A DNA stretch of 22,690 nucleotides from JAUXEH01 sp965602945. Its GTDB lineage: Bacteria > Acidobacteriota > Aminicenantia > Aminicenantales > Aminicenantaceae. The DNA lies in contig CBFDBC010000030.1 of the NCBI GenBank assembly GCA_965602945.1, positions 1-22,690 of the forward strand, in the 5' to 3' direction. The position numbers were made by a program, and so were the translations under genes. How positions within the stretch are numbered: position 1 is the first letter of the stretch; every line of letters begins with the position of its first letter. The notes beneath the pieces were generated by a model. It searched no databases and was not told the DNA's origin. It saw nothing but the letters and a program-made list of their open reading frames with translations. Below are positions 1 to 6,240 of the stretch, one piece after another.

Positions 1-696
1 CTCTCGATCGCGGAACAGGACGGCAGGGACATCGTCGCACCCTGTGCCGGATGCTTCCTCACCATGAAAAAGTCCAACGCGTTCCTGGGATCCGGTCACG
101 CCAAGGCGAAGAAGATCCTGTCCGAACTCAAGAATGCGGGATGCGAGTACAAGGGCACGGTGGACGTGATCCATCCTGTAAAGCTCTTCACCGATGACGT
201 GGGCCTGGACACCATCAAGGCGAAGGTCACAAACCCCCTGAAGGGCCTGAAAGTGGCCTCCTACTACGGGTGCCAGCTCGTCCGCCCCTACACGGATTTC
301 GATGATCCCGACTACCCCACCTCCATGGACGCGCTCATGGAGGCCATGGGCGCCGAAGCCGTCGATTACCCGGTCAAGGCCCGCTGCTGTGGGGGATCAC
401 TCGCAGGGGTTCTGGACGATGTGGCCACCGGCCTGAACCACCTCCTGCTGCGAGAGGCCAAACGAAACGGAGCCGACGTCATCGTCACCCTGTGCCCGCT
501 CTGCCAGTTCAACCTGGAGATGAATCAAAACAAGATCGTCAAGAAATACAACGAAGACGTCAAGATACCCATCCTATATTTCACCCAGTTGATGGGCCTG
601 GCATTGGGCGTCGCAAGAGAAGACCTGGGTTTCTCCCGCTCCGTCATCCCCCTGGAGGCCATGTGGACGAAACTCGCTAACGGAGGATCAAAATGA
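1..696 (+). CDS. hdrB: Heterodisulfide reductase subunit B (HdrB), 5'-truncated by window edge
   Basis: The reading frame is open from base 1, so the gene begins before the window; 231 residues remain of a family usually near 290. The first visible residues contain APCAGCF, the end of the first CCG (cysteine-rich) domain. The second CCG domain is complete: YYGC, then CCGG about 35 residues later, then CPLCQ. In HdrB these two domains bind the noncubane Fe-S clusters that reduce a disulfide (CoM-S-S-CoB in methanogens; the bacterial substrate is often unknown). The stop overlaps the next start as ATGA, and the next gene has a GGAGG ribosome site inside this one, so the two are translationally coupled. 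An hdrC would be expected just upstream, outside the window. Cytoplasmic. The identification is secure; the substrate is not known. Confidence 0.92.
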   Translation, partial: LSIAEQDGRDIVAPCAGCFLTMKKSNAFLGSGHAKAKKILSELKNAGCEYKGTVDVIHPVKLFTDDVGLDTIKAKVTNPLKGLKVASYYGCQLVRPYTDFDDPDYPTSMDALMEAMGAEAVDYPVKARCCGGSLAGVLDDVATGLNHLLLREAKRNGADVIVTLCPLCQFNLEMNQNKIVKKYNEDVKIPILYFTQLMGLALGVAREDLGFSRSVIPLEAMWTKLANGGSK

Positions 697-1547
697 GCGA
701 TAACAACGGTCAAGCAAGAGTCGGGGTATTCGTCTGTGACTGCGGCACCAACATCGCGGGCAAGGTCAACGTACCGGAAGTGATCGAGTTCGCCTCCAGG
801 CTGGACAACGTGGTTGTGTCCAAGGAATACAAATTCATGTGCTCCGATCCCGGACAGGAGCTGATCAAAGAGGCCATCAGGACCCACGATCTGAGCCGGG
901 TGGTCGTGGCCTCCTGTTCGCCCCTCATGCACGAACCCACGTTTCGGGGGGCGGTCACGGAAGAGGGGATGAATCCTTTCTACTTCCAGATGGCCAACAT
1001 CCGGGAGCACGTCTCCTGGGTCACGCAGGATCCGGAAAAGGCCACCAAGAAGGCCAAGGCACTGGTCTCTGCAGCGGTCCGTCGTGTCGTGTTCCACGAT
1101 CCCCTGACAAAAAAAGAGGTCCCTGTCCTGCCCGAGGTACTTATCGTGGGCGCCGGCATCGCCGGTATCCACGCGGCCCTGACCTATGCCAACTCGGGGA
1201 AAAAGGTCTATCTGGTGGAAAAGGAAGCCTCCATCGGCGGACACATGTCCATCCTGGACAAGACCTTCCCCACCCTGGACTGCTCGGCCTGTATCCTTAC
1301 GCCGAAGATGTCGGAAGTGGGGAAACATCCCAACATCGAGCTGCTGACCTGGAGCGAGGTGGAGGAAGTCTCTGGATTTGTGGGTGCGTTCAACGTGAAG
1401 GTCAAGAAAAAAGCCCGCTATGTCGATGTGGAAAAGTGCAACGGCTGCGGGGACTGCTGGTCCAACTGTCCGACTGTCATCACCCCCTCGGAGAGGATCA
1501 TCAAGAAAGGGGACGTTACCATCAAGGAACTGGTCCCGGATAACTGA
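693..1547 (+). CDS. hdrA: HdrA N-terminal half (split heterodisulfide reductase subunit A)
   Basis: This 284-aa protein matches only the first part of HdrA, which is normally about 650 aa. In order it has the N-terminal cysteine region (VCDCG near residue 15, CSDPGQ, ASCSPLMHE), the FAD Rossmann start VGAGIAG at 152-158, the CSAC motif (C197, C200), and one [4Fe-4S] motif, C249-x2-C-x2-C-x3-C. It stops about 25 residues later. The rest of the flavin domain and the C-terminal ferredoxin domain are missing; their homologue is fused to a NuoG-like domain at 8083-9843. The stop is not a selenocysteine codon, because a second in-frame TGA follows two codons later and an unrelated DRTGG gene begins immediately. 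Coupled to hdrB by ATGA overlap. I infer that it pairs with the distant C-half to form a two-chain flavin site; a decayed duplicate is the alternative. Confidence 0.85.
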   Translation: MSDNNGQARVGVFVCDCGTNIAGKVNVPEVIEFASRLDNVVVSKEYKFMCSDPGQELIKEAIRTHDLSRVVVASCSPLMHEPTFRGAVTEEGMNPFYFQMANIREHVSWVTQDPEKATKKAKALVSAAVRRVVFHDPLTKKEVPVLPEVLIVGAGIAGIHAALTYANSGKKVYLVEKEASIGGHMSILDKTFPTLDCSACILTPKMSEVGKHPNIELLTWSEVEEVSGFVGAFNVKVKKKARYVDVEKCNGCGDCWSNCPTVITPSERIIKKGDVTIKELVPDN

Positions 1548-1549
1548 AC

Positions 1550-1909
1550 ATGACCCTGAGAGAGATCCAAAAGATCCTGGACGCCGAGGTCATCTGCTGC
1601 GAGGACGGCCTCGATCTGGAGATCACGGCAGCAGGCGGTTCCGACCTCATGAGCGATGTGCTGGCCTTCGGCCAGCCCGGGATCCTTCTTATGACCGGAT
1701 TGACAAACACCCAGTCCGTCCGCACGGCGGATATCGTCGATGCCAAGGCGATCCTGTATGTGCGCGGCAAAAAACCCGACGAAGGAGGTATCGCACTCGC
1801 ACAGGACAAGGGAATCCCCATCCTGTCGACCAAACATATGATGTACGCGGCCTGCGGCCTGCTGTTCCAGGCCGGTCTTCCCGGCGTCGGCCGATACTGG
1901 GATGATTGA
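1550..1909 (+). CDS. DRTGG-domain protein
   Basis: A 119-aa protein made of a single DRTGG-like fold. The diagnostic stretch is a GSDLMSDVLAF segment near residue 30, a strand ending LLMTGLTN, then AILYVRGKKPDEGG and a late ILSTKHMMY strand. The domain is a predicted regulatory module, seen in phosphotransacetylase-related and CBS-domain proteins, with no established catalytic activity. It begins two bases after the hdrA N-half stop and is followed at once by an RsbW-like ATPase. A second, divergent DRTGG gene lies at 3728-4069 on the other side of the HydS gene. DRTGG genes next to [FeFe]-hydrogenase operons are also known from Clostridia and similar anaerobes. Likely a cytoplasmic signal-transduction component; its ligand is unknown. 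Confidence 0.8.
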   Translation: MTLREIQKILDAEVICCEDGLDLEITAAGGSDLMSDVLAFGQPGILLMTGLTNTQSVRTADIVDAKAILYVRGKKPDEGGIALAQDKGIPILSTKHMMYAACGLLFQAGLPGVGRYWDD

Positions 1910-1914
1910 CGAGA

Positions 1915-2361
1915 ATGTTCTGCGACAATGGACTATCACAACATTTTCAGATTCAGGGCGGGGATTTCAGCCGCGCCGGCCGGGTGTCCACGACCATCAA
2001 GGAGATCCTGCAGGAGGTCGGCATCGACCCCACCATCATCCGGCGGGCGGCCATCGCCTGCTATGAAGCGGAGATGAATGTCGTGATGTACGCACAGCGA
2101 GCCGACCTGATCCTGAACCTGACGCCGGATGAGATGACCATCCGCATCGAAGACGAGGGTCCGGGAATCGCAGACATCGACAAGGCCATGCAGGAAGGCT
2201 TCTCCACAGCCACGGACAAGATGCGCGAGATGGGTTTCGGGGCGGGGATGGGGCTGCCCAACATCAACAGGAATGCGGACACCTTCTGGATCGGCTCGAT
2301 CCAGGGTAAAGGGACCGTGCTGATCATCACCTTTCTTCTGAGACAGGCAGGCAAGACATGA
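1915..2361 (+). CDS. RsbW/SpoIIAB-like ATP-binding protein (anti-sigma factor-type serine kinase)
   Basis: A small HATPase_c (GHKL) protein of 148 aa. Visible motifs are the N-box-like AACYEAEMNVVMYA, the G1 box EDEGPGI, and a G2 region GFGAGMGLPNI, in the spacing of RsbW/SpoIIAB anti-sigma kinases; there is no HisKA domain. I chose ATG 1915. A TTG at 1906 overlapping the previous stop would add three residues but has no better ribosome site. In the family, such proteins phosphorylate an anti-sigma antagonist or bind a sigma factor; no STAS partner is visible here. The stop overlaps the HydS start as ATGA, implying coexpression with the sensory hydrogenase. I infer a role in signalling from HydS; the target is unknown. 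Confidence 0.8.
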   Translation: MFCDNGLSQHFQIQGGDFSRAGRVSTTIKEILQEVGIDPTIIRRAAIACYEAEMNVVMYAQRADLILNLTPDEMTIRIEDEGPGIADIDKAMQEGFSTATDKMREMGFGAGMGLPNINRNADTFWIGSIQGKGTVLIITFLLRQAGKT

Positions 2362-3731
2362 GCACGTACCTGCATTTCCTCAAGATCGATGCTGAAAAAT
2401 GTGACGGCCGCATGAAATGTATGCGCGTCTGCCCGACAGAGGCGATCCGCGTCCGCGACGGCAAGGCACGAATCATCGAGGACAAATGTGTGGACTGCGG
2501 CGAATGCATCACCGCCTGTCCCAACGGGGCCATCGTGGCTCTGACCGATCCCTTCGGCGAGCTGACCCGGTTCCGCCACACTGTGGCGCTCCCCTCTCCG
2601 GGGCTGCATGCCCAGTTCGGCAAGGAGATCCTGCCGCAGAAGATCGTGGCCGGCCTCAAGAATCTCGGCTTTGACGACGCCTTTGACCTGTCACTCACCT
2701 GCGGGGAAGTCAGCTTCGCGATCCAGGAATTCCTCCGCGATTACACGGGCCCCAAGCCCATGATCTCGAACGCCTGCCCCACAGTGGTGCGCCTGATCCA
2801 GGTCAAATACCCCTCCCTCATCGACCAGATCCTCCCCATCGACACACCCCGGGAGCTGGCAGCCCGGGAGATCAAGAAGAAAAAGGCCACGCGACTCGGC
2901 CTCAAAGAGAAAGAGATCGGCACTTTCTACCTGACTCCCTGCCCCGCCAAGATGATCTCCATCCGCCAGCCGGCGGAAAAGGGGCGCTCTTCCCTGGACG
3001 GCGCCATATCCATCTCCGATATATACGGCCCTCTCCTCTCAGCCCTGGAAGGGGTGGAGAAGGACAGCTACAAGAAGGACCTGGAGAACGTATGCATCCT
3101 GGGCATGGGCTGGGCCATGTCCGGCGGGATCTGCCGCACGCTGCGGATCAAGGACTCCCTGGCGGTTTCCGGCATCCAGGAGATCATCAAGGTTTTCGAC
3201 GATATCGAAAGGGGAAAGCTGCGCAACATCGAATTCATCGAGGCCTATTCCTGCCATCAGGGCTGCGTGGGTGGATCTTTGACCGTGGAAAACCTGTACA
3301 TCTCGTTCAACAAGGTACTCAAGCTGATAGAAACCCTGGAGTTCGAGAAGATCAAGGCCTGTCCGGACATCCGGGAAGTGAGGGAAAAGTACAAAGAGGA
3401 TTATTATTTCTTGAAGGGGAAACTGGAACCCCGGCCGCTCAAGCCGCTCTCCGACGATCTGGGCGAAGCCATCCGCAAACGCAAGGAAAAAGAAAGCGTC
3501 TACCAGCAGCTCCCCAAGATCGACTGTGGGGCCTGCGGATCTCCCTCCTGCATGGCCTTTGCCGAAGACGTCATCATGGAGGGCTCCGTGATCACGGACT
3601 GCATCTTCAACATGCCCCAACAGTTCAAGAAGCTCTCCAAGGAATTTTCGTCCATGCTGGAAAAGTCCATTGCCATGAGCGGCATCCAGACCCCGGATTC
3701 AGAAAACGAAACAAAAGAAGGGAAATCATGA
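2358..3731 (+). CDS. hydS: Sensory-type [FeFe]-hydrogenase (HydS-like, group D-type)
   Basis: A 457-aa protein. An N-terminal ferredoxin domain (about residues 10-60) is followed by an [FeFe]-hydrogenase large-subunit domain and a C-terminal Fe-S domain (C390-x2-C-x4-C-x16-C). All four H-cluster cysteine positions appear kept: C140 in NACP (L1), C195 in TPCPAK (L2), and C299 and C303 in SCHQGC (L3). The residue before C140, where catalytic enzymes carry the proton-relay Cys in TSCCP, is Ala139. The methionines usual in the L2 and L3 motifs are Thr193 and Tyr297. These are marks of the putative sensory hydrogenases of the type studied in Thermoanaerobacter mathranii. The first ferredoxin motif also has Arg18 where a Cys is expected. 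Coupled by ATGA overlaps to the upstream kinase-like gene and the downstream DRTGG gene. Expected to sense H2 or redox state rather than turn over H2 fast. Confidence 0.85.
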   Translation: MSTYLHFLKIDAEKCDGRMKCMRVCPTEAIRVRDGKARIIEDKCVDCGECITACPNGAIVALTDPFGELTRFRHTVALPSPGLHAQFGKEILPQKIVAGLKNLGFDDAFDLSLTCGEVSFAIQEFLRDYTGPKPMISNACPTVVRLIQVKYPSLIDQILPIDTPRELAAREIKKKKATRLGLKEKEIGTFYLTPCPAKMISIRQPAEKGRSSLDGAISISDIYGPLLSALEGVEKDSYKKDLENVCILGMGWAMSGGICRTLRIKDSLAVSGIQEIIKVFDDIERGKLRNIEFIEAYSCHQGCVGGSLTVENLYISFNKVLKLIETLEFEKIKACPDIREVREKYKEDYYFLKGKLEPRPLKPLSDDLGEAIRKRKEKESVYQQLPKIDCGACGSPSCMAFAEDVIMEGSVITDCIFNMPQQFKKLSKEFSSMLEKSIAMSGIQTPDSENETKEGKS

Positions 3732-4069
3732 AACTCAATGCCATCAAAGAAGAATTGGGGCTGAGGCTCCTGACTGCCGGTGCGGCCCTGGAGGGTGAGG
3801 TGAGCGGGGCATACACCAGCGACCTGCTGAGCGATGTCATCGCCAACAGCAAGGAAGGCCACCTCTGGATCACGCTGCAGACCCACCAGAACGTCGTCGC
3901 CGTGTCCAAGCTCAAGGACCTCGCGGGGATCATCATCGTCAACAACCGCGAGCCGGAAGAGGAGACACTCCGGAAAGCGAACGACGAGGGCATCATCGTG
4001 TTTCAGACCCCGGACAGCGCATTCGTGATCTCAGGGAGGCTCTATCGGGTGTTGAACCCGGAAGGATAG
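3728..4069 (+). CDS. DRTGG-domain protein (second copy)
   Basis: A 113-aa single-domain protein. It has the DRTGG core: YTSDLLSDVIAN, LWITLQTHQNVVAVSKL and IIIVNNREPEEE, ending in a short IVFQTPDSAF strand. It is clearly related in layout to the DRTGG protein at 1550-1909 but diverged, so the two probably have distinct partners. Its ATG overlaps the HydS stop (ATGA), and a PHP phosphoesterase follows nine bases later. In several anaerobes this small protein sits between HydS and PHP genes, which fits a common signalling module. I infer a regulatory, non-catalytic role. The ligand is unknown. Confidence 0.8.
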   Translation: MKLNAIKEELGLRLLTAGAALEGEVSGAYTSDLLSDVIANSKEGHLWITLQTHQNVVAVSKLKDLAGIIIVNNREPEEETLRKANDEGIIVFQTPDSAFVISGRLYRVLNPEG

Positions 4070-4078
4070 AGGAAACGC

Positions 4079-4810
4079 ATGCTGCGGAACTTCAAAGCGG
4101 ACCTCCACATCCACACGTGTCTGTCTCCGTGCACGGATCTGGACATGTCCCCGCAGGCCATCGCCCTCCAGGCTAAACACCGGGAGATCGATATCCTGGG
4201 CATCTGTGACCACAATTCCGCAGAAAACGTGCCGGCCGTGATGCGGGCGGCCGACCAGTTCGCCATCCGTGTCCTGCCCGGGATGGAGGTCACGTCCCAG
4301 GAGGAGGTCCACGTCCTGGCCCTTTTCGATGAACTGGAGCCGGCCCTTGCCCTCCAGGAGATCGTATACGCGAACCTTCCGGGAGAAAACGACGAGGAGG
4401 CCTTCGGCATGCAGGTCGTGGTCAATGCAGAGGGTGAGGTGCTGCACTTCAATCCCAGACTCCTCATAGGCGCCTCTTCGCTGAGCATCGAGGAGGTCAC
4501 CGACCATATCAAGGCCCTGGACGGCCTGGCCATCGCCTCCCACATCGACCGTGAAGGATTCAGCCTGCTGGGCCAGCTGGGATTCGTACCAGAACATCTG
4601 GCGCTGGACGCCCTGGAGATCTCGCCGCGCATCTCCTTCGAGGAGGCGGAGCAGAGATTCCACCCGGAACTCCCGCTCACCTGCGCCTCGGATGCCCATT
4701 ACTTGGACGATATCGGGACCGGATACACAACCTTTTTCATTGAAGACAGGACCACCCGCGAGATCCGAAGGGCACTCCGGAACGAAGACGGGAGAAGGAT
4801 CTCACATTAG
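4079..4810 (+). CDS. PHP-domain metal-dependent phosphoesterase
   Basis: 243 aa with the full set of PHP metal-binding motifs: DLHIHTCLSPC at the N-terminus, a CDHNS motif near residue 44, GMEVTSQEEVHVLALF, IASHIDRE, and SDAHYLDDIG near the C-terminus. This pattern is typical of stand-alone PHP hydrolases that cleave phosphate esters or nucleotide signals with a di- or trinuclear metal site. An AGAGGAA ribosome site lies six bases before the ATG. The location between DRTGG and HATPase genes inside a hydrogenase cluster suggests it makes or degrades a signalling nucleotide, or acts on a phosphoprotein of the module; this is inference. A histidinol-phosphatase role is less likely, as there are no his genes around. 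Confidence 0.87.
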   Translation: MLRNFKADLHIHTCLSPCTDLDMSPQAIALQAKHREIDILGICDHNSAENVPAVMRAADQFAIRVLPGMEVTSQEEVHVLALFDELEPALALQEIVYANLPGENDEEAFGMQVVVNAEGEVLHFNPRLLIGASSLSIEEVTDHIKALDGLAIASHIDREGFSLLGQLGFVPEHLALDALEISPRISFEEAEQRFHPELPLTCASDAHYLDDIGTGYTTFFIEDRTTREIRRALRNEDGRRISH

Positions 4811-4821
4811 AGACTAAGACC

Positions 4822-5370
4822 ATGCAAGATCTATCGCTGCACATCCTCGACGTCGTGGAAAACTCGATCAAGGCGAAGGCCGACAGGATCGAGATCCGGC
4901 TCAGGGATGATGCCGCCGGAGATCAGATCACCCTGGAGATCGTTGACGACGGGGCCGGCATGGACGTAGAGACCGTGAACAAGGCCCTGGACCCCTTCTT
5001 CTCTACCAAGGAAACCCGGAGTATCGGCCTGGGGCTGCCTCTGCTGGCGGAAGCCGCCAGGGCCGCCGACGGCGATTTTTCCATCGAATCCCGGCCTGGG
5101 AAGGGCACAAAGGTCACGGCCACCTTCCAGGCCAGCCACATAGATATGAAGCCTCTGGGAGATATCGCGCAGACCGTGGTGACCCTCATCATGGGGCACC
5201 CGGATGTGGATATCCTTTACTCTCATAATATCGATCGAACGCACTATTCATTGGATACCAAAGAGATCAAAGCGCATCTCGACGGGATATCCATCGCAGC
5301 TCCTGAGGTCATCCGTTTTATCAGGGAGCACATTAAAGAAGGTTTAGACAACCTAAGGAGGCCAACATGA
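4822..5370 (+). CDS. GHKL/HATPase_c ATP-binding protein with C-terminal extension
   Basis: 182 aa. The first 110 residues are an HATPase_c domain: an N box around VVENSIKAKAD, a G1 box DDGAGMD, FFSTKE in the lid region, and a G2 box IGLGLPLL. There is no dimerisation/histidine domain and no membrane segment, so it is not a classical sensor kinase. About 70 C-terminal residues (LGDIAQTVVTLIMGHPDVDI onward) match nothing I recognise and may be the partner-binding part. It begins 11 bases after the PHP gene and overlaps the NuoE-like gene by ATGA, with the AAGGAGG site for that gene inside it. Similar proteins accompany hydrogenase operons in Clostridia and Thermotogales. Likely a cytoplasmic signalling kinase or ATP switch. 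Confidence 0.8.
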   Translation: MQDLSLHILDVVENSIKAKADRIEIRLRDDAAGDQITLEIVDDGAGMDVETVNKALDPFFSTKETRSIGLGLPLLAEAARAADGDFSIESRPGKGTKVTATFQASHIDMKPLGDIAQTVVTLIMGHPDVDILYSHNIDRTHYSLDTKEIKAHLDGISIAAPEVIRFIREHIKEGLDNLRRPT

Positions 5371-5822
5371 ACGAAGAAAGATTGACGGGAATCCTGGGGA
5401 ATTACGAGGCCGATCAGAGCACAATCATCGCCGTCCTGCAGGACATTCAGGCAGAATTCGGGTACCTCCCCAAAGACGCGATTCGCACCGTCTCCAAGGA
5501 AATGAACATCCCCCTCAGCCGGGTCCTCAGTCTGGCTACGTTTTTCAACGCATTCAGCCTGAAGCCCAAAGGCAGGCATCCGATCAATGTCTGCCTGGGG
5601 ACCGCCTGTCATGTCCGGGGCGCCCAGCTCATCCTGGAAAAGCTGGAGCGTGAGCTCTCCATCAAAAGCGGCGATACCGGTGAGGACGGACACTTCAGCC
5701 TGGAGGAGGTTCGCTGTGTGGGGTGCTGCGGCCTCGCCCCCGTGATCATGGTCGGGGATGAATTTCACGGCAAACTCACACAAACGAAAATTCCCGGGGT
5801 TTTGAAAAAATACAAAAAATGA
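5367..5822 (+). CDS. hndA: NuoE-like [2Fe-2S] subunit (HndA/HydC type)
   Basis: 151 aa, the size of NuoE/HydC/HndA. The helical N-terminus (IIAVLQDIQAEFGYLP, SRVLSLATFF) leads into a thioredoxin-like [2Fe-2S] domain with C76-x4-C81 (CLGTAC) and C117-x3-C121 (CVGCC). In NAD-linked hydrogenases and complex I this subunit supports the flavin-bearing NuoF subunit during NAD(H) electron transfer. It is translationally coupled to the preceding HATPase gene (ATGA, AAGGAGG six bases upstream) and followed by the HndB and NuoF homologues. In this context it probably serves the diaphorase arm of a hydrogenase/Hdr complex. Cytoplasmic. The family call is secure; the exact enzyme it joins is inferred. 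Confidence 0.93.
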   Translation: MNEERLTGILGNYEADQSTIIAVLQDIQAEFGYLPKDAIRTVSKEMNIPLSRVLSLATFFNAFSLKPKGRHPINVCLGTACHVRGAQLILEKLERELSIKSGDTGEDGHFSLEEVRCVGCCGLAPVIMVGDEFHGKLTQTKIPGVLKKYKK

Positions 5823-5833
5823 GGAGGTGAACT

Positions 5834-6226
5834 ATGCCAAAACTTACCCTGGAGGACTTAAAAAAACTTAGAGAAAAGGCACAGCGGACGACCGTCCTCC
5901 GCGAGGGCGGCGACTTTCGCGCCAAAGTGACTGTGCACATGGGAACCTGCGGGATCGCCGCCGGGGCCCGGGCCATCATGAATACCTTCATGACCGAGGT
6001 CGAAGAGAAGGACATCCGTGACGTACTCCTCAGCAACTCAGGCTGTGCCGGCCTGTGCAGCAAGGAGCCTATGGTCACCGTGGAACTCCAAGGACAAGCC
6101 CCGGTCAAATACATCGAACTGACTCCTGAAAAGGCCAAAGAAATCTTCGATAAACACGTTCTCAGCGGACAGATCGTCCAGGACTACGCTCTGGGCATCG
6201 GCAGCGAGAAAACAGACGTATCATAA
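5834..6226 (+). CDS. hndB: HndB-like thioredoxin-fold [2Fe-2S] ferredoxin
   Basis: 130 aa. After a charged N-terminal helix (LTLEDLKKLREKA) comes a thioredoxin-like ferredoxin with VHMGTCGIAAGA and a later GCAGLCSKEPMV, which together supply the four cysteine ligands of a [2Fe-2S] cluster. This is the pattern of HndB of NAD(P)-linked hydrogenases. A near-perfect ribosome site (GAGGAGGTGA) precedes the ATG. It sits between the NuoE- and NuoF-like genes, in the same order as hndABC operons. Expected to relay electrons within the cytoplasmic diaphorase. Confidence 0.9.
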   Translation: MPKLTLEDLKKLREKAQRTTVLREGGDFRAKVTVHMGTCGIAAGARAIMNTFMTEVEEKDIRDVLLSNSGCAGLCSKEPMVTVELQGQAPVKYIELTPEKAKEIFDKHVLSGQIVQDYALGIGSEKTDVS

Positions 6227-6240
6227 AGAGGAGCATGACC

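Noticed and set aside
1545..1547. HdrA N-half stop TGA as a selenocysteine codon
   Set aside because: Another in-frame TGA comes two codons later and an unrelated DRTGG gene starts at 1550, so readthrough cannot restore HdrA.
4079..4810. PHP gene as histidinol-phosphatase
   Set aside because: No histidine biosynthesis genes nearby; the context is hydrogenase signalling and the length and motifs fit generic PHP hydrolases.
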